A stretch of 40,918 nt of DNA from Kitasatospora sp. Root107. Lineage in GTDB: Bacteria; Actinomycetota; Actinomycetes; Streptomycetales; Streptomycetaceae. How positions within the stretch are numbered: the stretch's first letter is position 1; every line of letters starts with the position of its first letter. Positions 1 through 7,556 of the stretch are shown piece after piece. The notes under the pieces were generated by a model, which was not told the DNA's origin, ran no database searches, and saw nothing but the letters and a program-made list of their open reading frames with translations. The DNA lies in contig NZ_LMCT01000017.1 of assembly GCF_001424875.1 (NCBI RefSeq), positions 113,890-154,807 on the forward strand. The letters are read 5' to 3'. The position numbers and the translations under genes were made by a program.

Positions 1-337
1 GGAGGGCATGCCCCGCCGCTACGCCGACTACCTGGCCTCGGACGGCTTCACCACGCTGAACACCATCTCGACCGTCGCGTCGTTCCTGCTCGGTCTGTCG
101 GTCCTGCCGTTCCTCTACAACGTCTGGAAGACCGCGATGTACGGCGAGGCGGTCGGAGAGGACGACCCGTGGGGCTACGGCCGTTCGCTGGAGTGGGCGA
201 CCTCCTGCCCGCCGCCGCGGCACAACTTCCTCACCCTGCCCCGGGTCCGCTCCGAGTGCCCGGCGTTCGACCTGCACCACCCGGACATCGCCGAGCTGGA
301 CCAGCTGCTGAACGCCCCTGAGAAGCAGCAGCGGTGA
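1..337 (+). CDS. ctaD: cytochrome c oxidase subunit I, C-terminal fragment
   Basis: Only the last 111 or so codons are inside the window; the reading frame is already open at base 1. The visible part has one hydrophobic segment (ASFLLGLSVLPFLYNVW) followed by a soluble tail with DDPWGYG and SLEWATSCPPPRHNF. This is the typical end of actinobacterial CtaD, the haem-copper subunit of the aa3 oxidase that reduces oxygen in the cytoplasmic membrane. The haem and copper ligands lie upstream of the window. Streptomycetes often carry more than one ctaD, so this may be a paralogue apart from the main qcr/cta cluster; the missing left context prevents a decision. It converges on the polyprenyl synthase gene with 21 nt between the stops and no clear terminator hairpin. 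Confidence 0.93.
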   Translation, partial: EGMPRRYADYLASDGFTTLNTISTVASFLLGLSVLPFLYNVWKTAMYGEAVGEDDPWGYGRSLEWATSCPPPRHNFLTLPRVRSECPAFDLHHPDIAELDQLLNAPEKQQR

Positions 338-358
338 CGCACTACCGAAGGAGCTGCC

Positions 359-1465
359 TCAGTACTTGCGGACCGTAGCCGCTTCGGCGAGGGCGAGCAG
401 GGTGCTGCGGGTCGGGCCGTCGGCGAGCGGGGCCGCGTCGAGGGCGGCGAGGGACTGGGTCATCAGTTCGTCGATCCGGCGCTCGACGGTTTCGGCGGCT
501 CCGCTGCGTTCCACCAGCTCGCGCAGGACCGGGACCTCCTCGGCCGTCAGGTCGGCTGCGCCGAGCCGCTCGTCCAGCTGGTGGGCGTCCGCCTTGGAGA
601 GGCCGCGCATGGCGTGGGCGATCAGCAGCGTCCGCTTGCCCTCGCGGAGGTCGTCGCCGGCGGGCTTTCCGGTGACGGCGGGGTCGCCGAAGACGCCGAG
701 CAGGTCGTCGCGGAGCTGGAAGGCCTCGCCCAGCGGGAGGCCGAACGCCGAGTAGGCGGCGACCAGTTCGGGGCTCGCGCCGGCCAGCAGGGCGCCGACC
801 TGGAGCGGTCGTTCGATGGTGTACTTCGCCGACTTGTAGTGCAGCACGGTCTGCGCCCGCTCCAGTGCACCGTCGTCGGCGGAGTCCCCGGCGACCGGCT
901 CCAGGACGTCCAGGTACTGACCGACCATCACCTCGGTGCGCATCAGGTCGAAGGCGGGCTTGGCGGCGAGCACCCGCTCGGCGGGCAGGCCGGAGCGCAG
1001 GAAGAGTTCGTCGCACCAGATCAGCAGCAGGTCGCCGAGCAGCACCGCCGCCGAGGCCCCGTACTGCTCCCGGTCGCCACGCCAGCCGCGCTCGCGGTGC
1101 AGCGCCTCGAACCTGCGGTGGATGGAGGGGAGGCCGCGCCGGGTGTCGCTACGGTCCATCAGATCGTCGTGCACCAAGGCGCTGGCCTGGAGCAGCTCCA
1201 GTGCGGCGGCGGCCCGGGGGATGCCCTCGGAGCCGGCCGCGCCGCCCGCCCCGCGCCAGCCCCAGTAGCAGAAGGCGGGCCGCAGCCGCTTGCCGCCGTC
1301 CAGCAGGAACTCGCGCAGCGCGTCGGCGGCGGGTGCCAGCTGGGTGGAGACCGTGGCGAGCAGCTCGGTCTGCTCGGCCATGAAGACCGCCAGCGCCGCG
1401 TTGACGCGCTCGCGGACGTCCTCCACGTCGATGGGGCTGACCGGCCGGGCGGTGGGCGAGGACAC
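359..1465 (-). CDS. trans-polyprenyl diphosphate synthase (GGPP synthase-like)
   Basis: A 368-residue all-alpha prenyl diphosphate synthase of the IspA/IdsA superfamily. It condenses isopentenyl diphosphate with an allylic diphosphate in the cytoplasm. Both Asp-rich motifs are visible: HDDLMDRSDTRRG around residues 98-110 (D99, D100, D103) and RDDLLGVFGD around 253-262. The GGKRLRP substrate-binding motif is at about 56-62. The start is GTG at 1463-1465, with GGAG upstream (complement of 1474-1477). Product chain length cannot be read with confidence; geranylgeranyl or longer is likely for this family in streptomycetes. Divergent from metF. A phytoene-desaturase-like gene lies 2.6 kb away, so a role in a carotenoid or other isoprenoid route is possible but not shown. 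Confidence 0.9.
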   Translation of the reverse strand: MSSPTARPVSPIDVEDVRERVNAALAVFMAEQTELLATVSTQLAPAADALREFLLDGGKRLRPAFCYWGWRGAGGAAGSEGIPRAAAALELLQASALVHDDLMDRSDTRRGLPSIHRRFEALHRERGWRGDREQYGASAAVLLGDLLLIWCDELFLRSGLPAERVLAAKPAFDLMRTEVMVGQYLDVLEPVAGDSADDGALERAQTVLHYKSAKYTIERPLQVGALLAGASPELVAAYSAFGLPLGEAFQLRDDLLGVFGDPAVTGKPAGDDLREGKRTLLIAHAMRGLSKADAHQLDERLGAADLTAEEVPVLRELVERSGAAETVERRIDELMTQSLAALDAAPLADGPTRSTLLALAEAATVRKY

Positions 1466-1592
1466 GATGGACTCCGGAGTCGAGGAGGGGGTGACGATCA
1501 GCTTAGACCGACCTTCTTACCGGGCCGGGTCAACGCCCCGGGTGTGCCCGTCCGTCGAACGGGGCATCGGTGTCTCAGCCAGTGGACCACGA

Positions 1593-1623
1593 TTGTCAGG
1601 CCCTTCGCGTGCCGGGCTAGTCT
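1593..1623 (+). promoter_or_regulatory. candidate metF promoter (leaderless)
   Basis: TTGTCA (1593-1598) and TAGTCT (1618-1623) are separated by 19 nt and resemble the streptomycete housekeeping -35 and -10 boxes. Transcription would start at or next to the metF ATG at 1631, in line with the lack of a ribosome binding site there. The spacer is slightly long. Confidence 0.45.
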
Positions 1624-1630
1624 GCTCGAC

Positions 1631-2545
1631 ATGGCACTCGGTATCCCCTCCACCAGAACAGACCGGGCGGATACCGTCCGCGACCTGCTGGCGGCCGGCG
1701 ACCGCTCGTTCTCCTTCGAGTTCATGCCGCCGCGCACCGAGGCCGGTGAGTCCAAGCTGTGGGACGCGATCCGCCGGGTCGAGGCGCTGGACCCCAACTT
1801 CGTCTGCATGACGTACGGCGCGGGCGGCTCCTCGCGCGGACGGACCGTCAACCTGGTCGGCCGGATCGCCACCGAGACCACGCTGACCCCGGTCGCGCAC
1901 CTGACCGCGGTGGACCACTCGATCGCCGAGCTGCGCAACATCATCGGCCAGTACGCGGACGAGGGTGTCCGCAACGTGCTGGCGGTCCGTGGCGACCCGC
2001 CCGGCGACCCCGAGGGCGAGTGGGTCAGGCACCCGCAGGGTGTCGAGTACGCGTACCAGCTGGTCGAGCTGATCAAGAGCATCGGCGACTTCTGCGTGGG
2101 GGTGGCGGCGTTCCCGTCGATGCACCCGCGCTCGGAGAGCTGGGACGACGACATCCGGCACTTCGTGGCCAAGTGCCGGGCCGGTGCGGACTACGCGATC
2201 ACCCAGATGTTCTTCGAGGTCGAGGACTACCTGCGGCTGCGCGACCGGGTCGAGGCGGCGGGCTGCTCGACGCCGATCATCCCGGAGATCATGCCGGTCA
2301 CCAACATCCGGCAGCTCACCCGCTTCCCGCAGCTCTCGGGCTCCGAATTCCCGCCCGAGCTGCAGCGCCGGTTCGAGGCGGTCGCCGAGGACCCGGAGGC
2401 GGTCCGCGCGATCGGCATCGAACATGCCACCGCGATGGCCGGGCGACTGCTCGCCGAGGGCGCTCCGGGGCTGCACTTCATCACGCTCAACCACTCGACG
2501 GCGACCCTGGAGATCTACCAGAACCTCGGCCTGCACCAGCGCTGA
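1631..2545 (+). CDS. metF: methylenetetrahydrofolate reductase
   Basis: Reduces 5,10-methylene-THF to 5-methyl-THF, the methyl donor for methionine synthesis, using FAD in a TIM barrel. The 304-residue product has the expected bacterial MetF length. Recognisable motifs are FSFEFMPPRTE near residue 20, the TYGAGGSSRGRT segment, NVLAVRGDPP, the FVAKCRAGADYAITQMFFE segment and LHFITLNHS at the C-terminus. The ATG at 1631 was chosen because it opens the family's N-terminus and sits 7 nt after a -10-like TAGTCT; there is no Shine-Dalgarno sequence, so the mRNA is probably leaderless. Upstream in-frame codons belong to a shadow frame. Divergent from the polyprenyl synthase gene, with 165 nt between. 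Confidence 0.95.
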   Translation: MALGIPSTRTDRADTVRDLLAAGDRSFSFEFMPPRTEAGESKLWDAIRRVEALDPNFVCMTYGAGGSSRGRTVNLVGRIATETTLTPVAHLTAVDHSIAELRNIIGQYADEGVRNVLAVRGDPPGDPEGEWVRHPQGVEYAYQLVELIKSIGDFCVGVAAFPSMHPRSESWDDDIRHFVAKCRAGADYAITQMFFEVEDYLRLRDRVEAAGCSTPIIPEIMPVTNIRQLTRFPQLSGSEFPPELQRRFEAVAEDPEAVRAIGIEHATAMAGRLLAEGAPGLHFITLNHSTATLEIYQNLGLHQR

Positions 2546-2634
2546 GCACGGTCCGTCCAGGGATGTGGGCCCCGGCCCGCCGAGCCTGTACAGTCGCCGC
2601 AACGCGCGGGGTCGGTGACGTTGGAGGTCGCGGT

Positions 2635-3348
2635 ATGGGCATCGGGTTCCTGTTGCTGTACGCCGCGCTCGCGGTCGTCGCACTCTGGCTGGTCGCCGAG
2701 CTGCTGCTGCAGAACCGTGCCCCGCTGCACTGGCGCGCGGTCGCCCTCGGCGGCTTCCTCGCCGTGGTCGCCGGGATGGCGCTCTCGTCGGTGCTGGTGA
2801 TAGGAGCCGGGGCCGCCCTGTTCGCGGCCGGCCAGGTGCTGGTCACCCTCTCGGTCAAGCGCGGCTACGTCGCGGGCTGGTCGCTGCGCCGCGCCGACGG
2901 TGCGCTGCCGGGAGCACTGGCCAAGGTGCCGCTGCTCAGCGCCGCCACCGGCGGCGAGCCGGAGGAGGCCGCCGAGGTGGTCCAGCAGGTCGGTGAGGTC
3001 GGCCCGATCGAGCCCGAACAGGCGCCGGTGGCCTACGAGTTCGAGCAGATGCAGGAGCTGGCACCCGAGCCGGTCGCGGCTGACGGGGTCTACGCCGCCG
3101 CCTACTACCAGCAGCCCTACTACGACCAGGGCTACCAGCAGCCGCAGTACGGCTACGAGCAGTACCAGTACCAGGACCCGTACGGCCAGCCGCAGCAGCA
3201 ACAGCAGCAGTACTACGACCAGGGGTACCAGCAGCAGGAGTGGCAGCAGCCGGCCGTCCCGCAGCAGTTCAACCCGGAGCAGCCGGAGCAGTACGCCCCC
3301 GGGCAACAGCCCCAGCAGCAGAACTGGAACTACCAGCAGCAGATCTGA
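2635..3348 (+). CDS. membrane protein with Tyr/Gln-rich low-complexity tail
   Basis: No named family was recognised. The 237-residue product has two or three hydrophobic helices in its first 85 residues (FLLLYAALAVVALWLVAELLL, then AVALGGFLAVVAGMALSSVL and VIGAGAALFAAGQVLVTL). A basic loop and an acidic linker follow, then a tail from about residue 158 almost entirely of Tyr, Gln, Pro, Gly, Asp and Glu, with recurring YYDQGYQQ units and six consecutive Gln. The tail is probably disordered and cytoplasmic, and its composition is prion-like. The ATG at 2635 follows GGAGG (2623-2627). Similar small membrane proteins with repetitive tails occur in streptomycetes, but I know of no established function. 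Confidence 0.85.
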   Translation: MGIGFLLLYAALAVVALWLVAELLLQNRAPLHWRAVALGGFLAVVAGMALSSVLVIGAGAALFAAGQVLVTLSVKRGYVAGWSLRRADGALPGALAKVPLLSAATGGEPEEAAEVVQQVGEVGPIEPEQAPVAYEFEQMQELAPEPVAADGVYAAAYYQQPYYDQGYQQPQYGYEQYQYQDPYGQPQQQQQQYYDQGYQQQEWQQPAVPQQFNPEQPEQYAPGQQPQQQNWNYQQQI

Positions 3349-3355
3349 CCGACCG

Positions 3356-3610
3356 TCAGGACTCGTAGCCCTCGACCTCGGCGGCCGGGCGGACCCGTGC
3401 GGTGCCCGGGTCCTCGCCGAACTCGCTCCGGGCCCGGCGCTGGCGCAGCAGGTCCCAGCACTGGTCCAGCTGGACCTCCAGCGCGGCCAGCTCCTCCCGG
3501 GCGGAGGCCTCGTCGGCGGTGCCGTCCGAGATGCGGGCGCGCAGCTGCTTCTCGGCGTCGACCAGCTTGCCGATCGAGCCGAGGATGTCGGAGTTCTCCT
3601 GGCCGGTCAT
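3356..3610 (-). CDS. DUF2630 family protein
   Basis: A short 84-residue soluble protein matching what I know of the DUF2630 family in actinobacteria. It is mostly helical: a first helix with SIGKLVDAEKQLRARI, a short loop, then EELAALEVQLDQCWDLLRQRRARSEFG, followed by a flexible acidic end. The spacing suggests a two-helix hairpin or coiled coil. No catalytic motif is visible and the function is unknown. The ATG at 3610 is preceded by a clear AGGAGG (complement), which rules out longer upstream readings of the same frame. Its stop lies 7 nt from the stop of the convergent membrane protein gene. It is divergent from the TPR gene. Confidence 0.82.
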   Translation of the reverse strand: MTGQENSDILGSIGKLVDAEKQLRARISDGTADEASAREELAALEVQLDQCWDLLRQRRARSEFGEDPGTARVRPAAEVEGYES

Positions 3611-3739
3611 GACGGGCCTCCTGGGGGTACGGGCTGCGGACACCGTCATCCTCGGTCCCGGCCGGGCTCCGCGCATGCCGGGAACACCCGGACGGCCGTC
3701 TCGGTTGACGTCGCCGGAAGCGGAAGGAGACCCACCCCC

Positions 3740-4075
3740 ATGAGCTACCAGGAGTACCAGCGGGCCACCCTGTTCTTCGACTCGAAGGACTACAGCGGTG
3801 CGGCCCGGATCCTCGCCCCGATCGTCGACGCCGACCCGGAGAACCGGGCCGCGGTCGAGCTGCTCGGGCGGTCCTACTTCCACAGTGCCCAACTCGGCCG
3901 GGCGGAGCTGACGTTCCAGCGGCTGATCGAGCTGGACCCGGGCAACGGCTGGGCGTACGAGGTGCTCGGCCGCACCCTGGAGCGCCAGAACCGGGCCGAC
4001 CAGGCCGCCCGCTACCGCAAGCTGGCCCGGGCGATGGGCCAGCCCGGCGCCGACGGTGCCGTGCTGCCGGTCTGA
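3740..4075 (+). CDS. small tetratricopeptide-repeat protein
   Basis: A 111-residue protein made almost wholly of TPR-type helix pairs. It has a start-proximal helix (YQEYQRATLFFDSKDYSGAARIL), a canonical unit around AAVELLGRSYFHSAQLGRAELTFQRLIELDPGN, and a second one around GWAYEVLGRTLERQNRADQAARYRKLARAMG. Such short TPR proteins normally act as protein-binding adaptors, and the partner is unknown. The ATG at 3740 follows GAAGGAGA (3724-3731). The neighbours give no clear functional hint: DUF2630 is divergent upstream and the phytoene-desaturase-like gene is convergent downstream, with 20 nt between the stops. Confidence 0.85.
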   Translation: MSYQEYQRATLFFDSKDYSGAARILAPIVDADPENRAAVELLGRSYFHSAQLGRAELTFQRLIELDPGNGWAYEVLGRTLERQNRADQAARYRKLARAMGQPGADGAVLPV

Positions 4076-4095
4076 CCTGAGCGAGTGAGGGGCCG

Positions 4096-5475
4096 TCAGG
4101 CCGGGCCGATCAGGCCCGCCACGATCGAGGCCGACATCCCGGCGCGGGCCAGCCCGCCGCCGGGGTGGGCGGCCGCGCCGATCCGGTACAGGCCGTCGAG
4201 CCCGGCCGCGTTCGGCGGGCTCAGGAAGCTGCCGCCGGCGCCCGCCAGGGAGGGCAGCGGCTGGGGCCGTCCGGGGGCGAGCTGCTCGCTCCAGCGGATC
4301 CGCTCGCGCAGGTCGAGTCCGGCCGCCGCGAGGTGGTCGAGCAGGTGGTCGGCGTAGCCCTCGGGTGCCGGCCCCGGGGGGACGGTGGCGGTCAGGGTGA
4401 CCGTCTCGTGGCCCTCGGGGGCGAGCGCCGGGTCGTCCGGCCGGTGCACCTGGACGGTCGGGAAGCGGGGGTACTCGGCGGTGTCGAAGAGCGAGGCCAG
4501 CTCGGCGGCGGTGTCCCGGGCGTGCACCACGGTGCGGACGGCGGTACCTGACGGCCGCTCACCCCGCAGGGCCAGCAGTACGGTCAGCCGGGCCTGCCCA
4601 GGCCCCGCCGTGCCTTCGGCGTGGGCGGACAGCACGGTGTCGGCCTCGAAGCGGCGCTCCCCGGCGGCCACCCCGGTGACCCGGCCGTCGGCGCTGAGCA
4701 CCTCGGTGACGGCGGTGTCGAAGTGGAACTCCACCCCGCGCTGCTCGCACCGGCGGAACACCGCGTCGGCCAGCGCGCGCATCCCGCCGCCGACGTACCA
4801 GACGCCGAAGGACTGCTCCATGTACGCCAGCACGGTCGCCCCGGCCGGGGCGGTGCGCGGGTCGAGGCCGAAGCGCAGCGCGTACTCGTACAGCAGCGCG
4901 GTCGGTCCGGCGCCGCCGAGCTCCCTGGCCGCCACCTCGGCCACCGTGTGCGGGGTGGTCCGGCGTAGCCGGGCCAGGCCGCGGCGGGGGGCGGCGGGGT
5001 AGGGGTCGGTGTGCAGCGGGGTCGGGTCGGCGGGGAGGGGTTCCTCCAGCAGCGGGCGGCGGGTGGCCTCCCAGACCGTGCGGGCCCGGTTCATCACCTC
5101 GCTCCAGCGTTCGCCGGAGCCGGGGCCGAAGGCGGTGTCCAGCGCCTGGGCCACACCGCCCCGGGAGGCGTTCGGCAGCAGCAGGTCGGTGCCGTCCGGG
5201 AACAGGTGGCGGCTCTCGGGCTCGACCGGGGCCAGCGCGACCAGCTGCTCGAGCGGTTCCTTGCCGGTCTTCAGCGCGAGGTCGCGGTAGACGGCGGGCA
5301 GCGCGAGCAGGGTGGGCCCGGTGTCGAAGGCGAACCCGTCGCGCTCGTACCGGCCGACCTCTCCGCCGTACGTCGGGCCGGCCTCACAGACCGTCACCCG
5401 GTGCCCCAGGGTGGCCAGTCGTGCGGCGGCGGCCAAACCGCTCATTCCAGCGCCGATGATGACGATCCGTGCCAT
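4096..5475 (-). CDS. FAD-dependent oxidoreductase, phytoene desaturase (CrtI)-like
   Basis: A 459-residue flavoprotein. The N-terminus has the Rossmann FAD motif IIGAGMSGLAAAARLATLGHRVTVCEA (residues 5-31), followed by GGEVGRYERDGFAFDTGPTLL, the hallmark of the CrtI/CrtN desaturase and carotene isomerase superfamily. A C-terminal flavin-binding segment (GLDGLYRIGAAAHPGGGLARAGMSASIVAG) is also present. The substrate cannot be assigned; no phytoene synthase gene is in the window, so carotenoid desaturation is only one option. The ATG at 5475 has no good Shine-Dalgarno sequence, and a -10-like TAGGAT lies 8 nt before it, which suggests a leaderless transcript. It is divergent from the ECF41-type sigma gene and may be its target, because ECF41 factors commonly sit beside an oxidoreductase-type gene. 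Confidence 0.85.
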   Translation of the reverse strand: MARIVIIGAGMSGLAAAARLATLGHRVTVCEAGPTYGGEVGRYERDGFAFDTGPTLLALPAVYRDLALKTGKEPLEQLVALAPVEPESRHLFPDGTDLLLPNASRGGVAQALDTAFGPGSGERWSEVMNRARTVWEATRRPLLEEPLPADPTPLHTDPYPAAPRRGLARLRRTTPHTVAEVAARELGGAGPTALLYEYALRFGLDPRTAPAGATVLAYMEQSFGVWYVGGGMRALADAVFRRCEQRGVEFHFDTAVTEVLSADGRVTGVAAGERRFEADTVLSAHAEGTAGPGQARLTVLLALRGERPSGTAVRTVVHARDTAAELASLFDTAEYPRFPTVQVHRPDDPALAPEGHETVTLTATVPPGPAPEGYADHLLDHLAAAGLDLRERIRWSEQLAPGRPQPLPSLAGAGGSFLSPPNAAGLDGLYRIGAAAHPGGGLARAGMSASIVAGLIGPA

Positions 5476-5619
5476 GGGGCTTGATCCTATGCGGTCCGGT
5501 GATCCTGGCTCGGCGGGTGGTCGGGACCGGCGAAAACCACCTTCTTGCGGCTTTCATTGTCATATCGTCAGTTCAGTCTCTGCACAGCACCGACGGATCC
5601 CGACGAGCGGATGTGACCG

Positions 5620-6504
5620 ATGAGTGACCTGGACCAGCTGGCCGAGCGCTTCGAGGCGGAGCGGACCCAACTCCGAGCCGTGGCCTACCGAATGCTGGGC
5701 TCGGTGAACGAGGCCGAGGACGCCGTCCAGGAGGCCTGGTTCCGGCTGGAGCGGACCGATGTGGCGGAGGTGCGGAACCTCTCGGCCTGGCTGACCACCG
5801 TGGTCGGCCGGGTCTGTCTGGACCAGCTGCGGGCGCGCAAGTCCCGCCGGGAGGACGCTCTGGAGTGCCACGTGCCCGACCCGGTGGTCGGCGAGCTGGA
5901 CGTGGTGGACCCGGAGCAGCAGGCGCTGCTCGCCGACTCGGTCGGCCTGGCGATGCTGGTGGTGCTGGACACCCTGCCGCCCGCCGAGCGGGTGGCCTTC
6001 GTGCTGCACGACATGTTCGCGGTGCCGTTCGAGTCGATCGCCCCGATCGTCGACCGGGAGCCCGCTGCCACCCGCCAGCTGGCCAGCCGGGCCCGCCGCC
6101 GGGTGCAGGGTGCGGCCGTCCCGGAGGCTGATCTCGGGCGGCAGCGGGTGGTGGTGGAGGCCTTCATGGCCGCCTCCAGGGCCGGGGACTTCGAGTCGCT
6201 GCTCGCGGTGCTGGACCCGGACGTGGTGCTCCGTGCCGACACCGGGGCGGGCGGCCTGGCGGGCGCGTCCCGGTTGATCCGTGGTGCACAGGCGGTGGCG
6301 AACCAGGCCCTGATGTTCTCCGCGATGGCCCCGTACTCCCGGCTGGCGCTGGTTAACGGCGCGGTCGGCCTGGTCGGTGTGCCGGAGGACAGGGCGTACT
6401 CGGTGATGGGTGTGACCGTCCGGGACGGTCGGATCGCCGAGATCAACCTGCTGGTCGACCCCGACCGGCTGGCCGGGATCGACGTGTCCTTCCTGACGGG
6501 CTGA
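5620..6504 (+). CDS. sigJ: ECF41-type RNA polymerase sigma factor with SnoaL-like C-terminus
   Basis: A 294-residue extracytoplasmic-function sigma factor. Region 2 spans about residues 8-75 (AYRMLGSVNEAEDAVQEAWFR, then NLSAWLTTVVGRVCLDQLRARKSRRED) and region 4 about 110-165 (DTLPPAERVAFVLHDMFAVPFESIAPIV...TRQLASRARRRV). The remaining 125 or so residues form a SnoaL/NTF2-like domain ending in LLVDPDRLAGID, which resembles the NPDKL-type motif of ECF41. In this group the C-terminal extension controls sigma activity in place of a separate anti-sigma factor, and none is encoded nearby. The ATG at 5620 has only a weak ribosome binding site. I found no convincing ECF41 promoter in the 144-nt divergent spacer. 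The symbol follows the usual name SigJ and is tentative. Confidence 0.88.
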   Translation: MSDLDQLAERFEAERTQLRAVAYRMLGSVNEAEDAVQEAWFRLERTDVAEVRNLSAWLTTVVGRVCLDQLRARKSRREDALECHVPDPVVGELDVVDPEQQALLADSVGLAMLVVLDTLPPAERVAFVLHDMFAVPFESIAPIVDREPAATRQLASRARRRVQGAAVPEADLGRQRVVVEAFMAASRAGDFESLLAVLDPDVVLRADTGAGGLAGASRLIRGAQAVANQALMFSAMAPYSRLALVNGAVGLVGVPEDRAYSVMGVTVRDGRIAEINLLVDPDRLAGIDVSFLTG

Positions 6505-6511
6505 GCGGGAG

Positions 6512-7141
6512 TCAGTACGGGACGCGGGTCGCTCCCTGAGCAGGCTGGTGGGCTGCGGCCCGGCCCGCTCTGCGCTCGCGGCGGCGGACGATGAAGCGGC
6601 GGATCCGGGAGATCGCGAACCAGACCAGCAGGGCGCCGACCAGTATCAGGACGGCGGCGGCCGAGGCGGCCAGCCACGGGTGGAAGATCGCCAGGGTGAC
6701 CAGGCCGGCCACCGAGAGGTCCTCGGTGATGCTGGCCACGATGTTGCTGGCCGGCTCGGGCGAGGTGTTGATCGCCATCCGGAGCGAGGCCTTGATGCCG
6801 TGGCTGATCAGGGCGGTGGTGCCGCCCATCGCCCCGGCCGCCACCTCGCCGAGCGAGCCCGGGTCCTGACTGGCCAGCAGCGCACCGATGGTGGCGCCCG
6901 CGATCGGCCGGATCACGGTGTGGATCACGTCCCAGACCGAGTCCACGTACGGGATCTTGTCGGCCACCGCCTCGCAGAGGAAGAGCACGGTGGCGGCGAT
7001 CAGCACGTCGGTGCGCTCCAGTGTCGGCGGCACCGAGTCGGCGCCGCCGAACCGGCCCAGCAACCCGAGCAGCAGCACCACCGCATAGGCGTTGATCCCA
7101 CTCGCCCAGCCGCTGGTGAAGACCAACGGGACGACGCTCAT
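6512..7141 (-). CDS. DUF4126 family membrane protein
   Basis: A 209-residue integral membrane protein. The start VFTSGWASGINAYAVVLLLGLLGRFG and the later VADKIPYVDSVWDVIHTVIRPIAGA fit the DUF4126 family. About five hydrophobic segments are visible: residues 8-30, 48-60, 79-92, 100-115 and a final 140-175 block. The tail is Arg-rich (RRFIVRRRERRAGRAA) and probably cytoplasmic. The small-residue pattern GAMGGTTALISHG suggests a channel- or transporter-like fold, but no function is established. The ATG at 7141 follows a strong GGAGGGGG (complement). It converges on the sigma gene with 7 nt between the stops. Confidence 0.85.
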   Translation of the reverse strand: MSVVPLVFTSGWASGINAYAVVLLLGLLGRFGGADSVPPTLERTDVLIAATVLFLCEAVADKIPYVDSVWDVIHTVIRPIAGATIGALLASQDPGSLGEVAAGAMGGTTALISHGIKASLRMAINTSPEPASNIVASITEDLSVAGLVTLAIFHPWLAASAAAVLILVGALLVWFAISRIRRFIVRRRERRAGRAAAHQPAQGATRVPY

Positions 7142-7262
7142 CCGTTCCCCCTCCGTGGACCCTGCCGATGTTCGGGGCTCACCGTATCCGGTGCTTCCCC
7201 CGGCGGGTCAGGACGCGGTGAGGGCGGGTGCGGTTCCCGGGGGCCGAGCGGCGGGTGAAAGG

Positions 7263-7297
7263 TGAGTACGGATACTCAGATCATCAGTTGAGTACTC
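7263..7297. promoter_or_regulatory. paired TGAGTA palindromes, candidate operator
   Basis: TGAGTACGGATACTCA (7263-7278) is a perfect inverted repeat with 6-nt arms and a 4-nt centre. GAGTACTC (7290-7297) is a perfect 8-nt palindrome. TGAGTAC recurs at 26-bp spacing (7263 and 7289), about two and a half helical turns. The arrangement suggests a dimeric regulator; which one is unknown. Confidence 0.4.
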
Positions 7298-7488
7298 CAG
7301 CGGATGGCCCCCGACCTGCGGGAACGGCAGAGTTGGGGCCACCCGGGACGACGGACCGTCAGCTCCGCTCCCGGGCAGCGGCCCGGCCCGCCCACGGACT
7401 GTGGGGGACCGGTGGGCACCTCGGGCCGCGACACCGAAGCCGGACACCGGCCACGGACCGCCGACACGGGGCGGCGGACCGGGGCCAC

Positions 7489-7556
7489 GGGGGGAATGTC
7501 CGGCGGCGGAAAACACGGGGGTCACCACGGGGGAAAACGGGGGGACCAGCGGGGGG
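7489..7556 (+). other. G-quadruplex-prone G-tract cluster
   Basis: Five G-runs lie on the plus strand: 7489-7494 (6), 7517-7521 (5), 7529-7533 (5), 7539-7544 (6) and 7551-7556 (6). The last four are separated by loops of 7, 5 and 6 nt, which fits the standard intramolecular quadruplex rule with five stacked tetrads. The cluster is 168 nt before the HEPN gene start, in the sense orientation. Confidence 0.6.

Noticed and set aside
581..1630. Upstream extension of the metF frame
   Set aside because: It runs antisense through the polyprenyl synthase gene and across its promoter; the MetF family N-terminus begins at 1631.
5476..5619. ECF41 autoregulatory promoter from TGTCATA (5558-5564)
   Set aside because: No CGTC-type -10 element at the expected distance downstream on either strand; the match is too weak to annotate.
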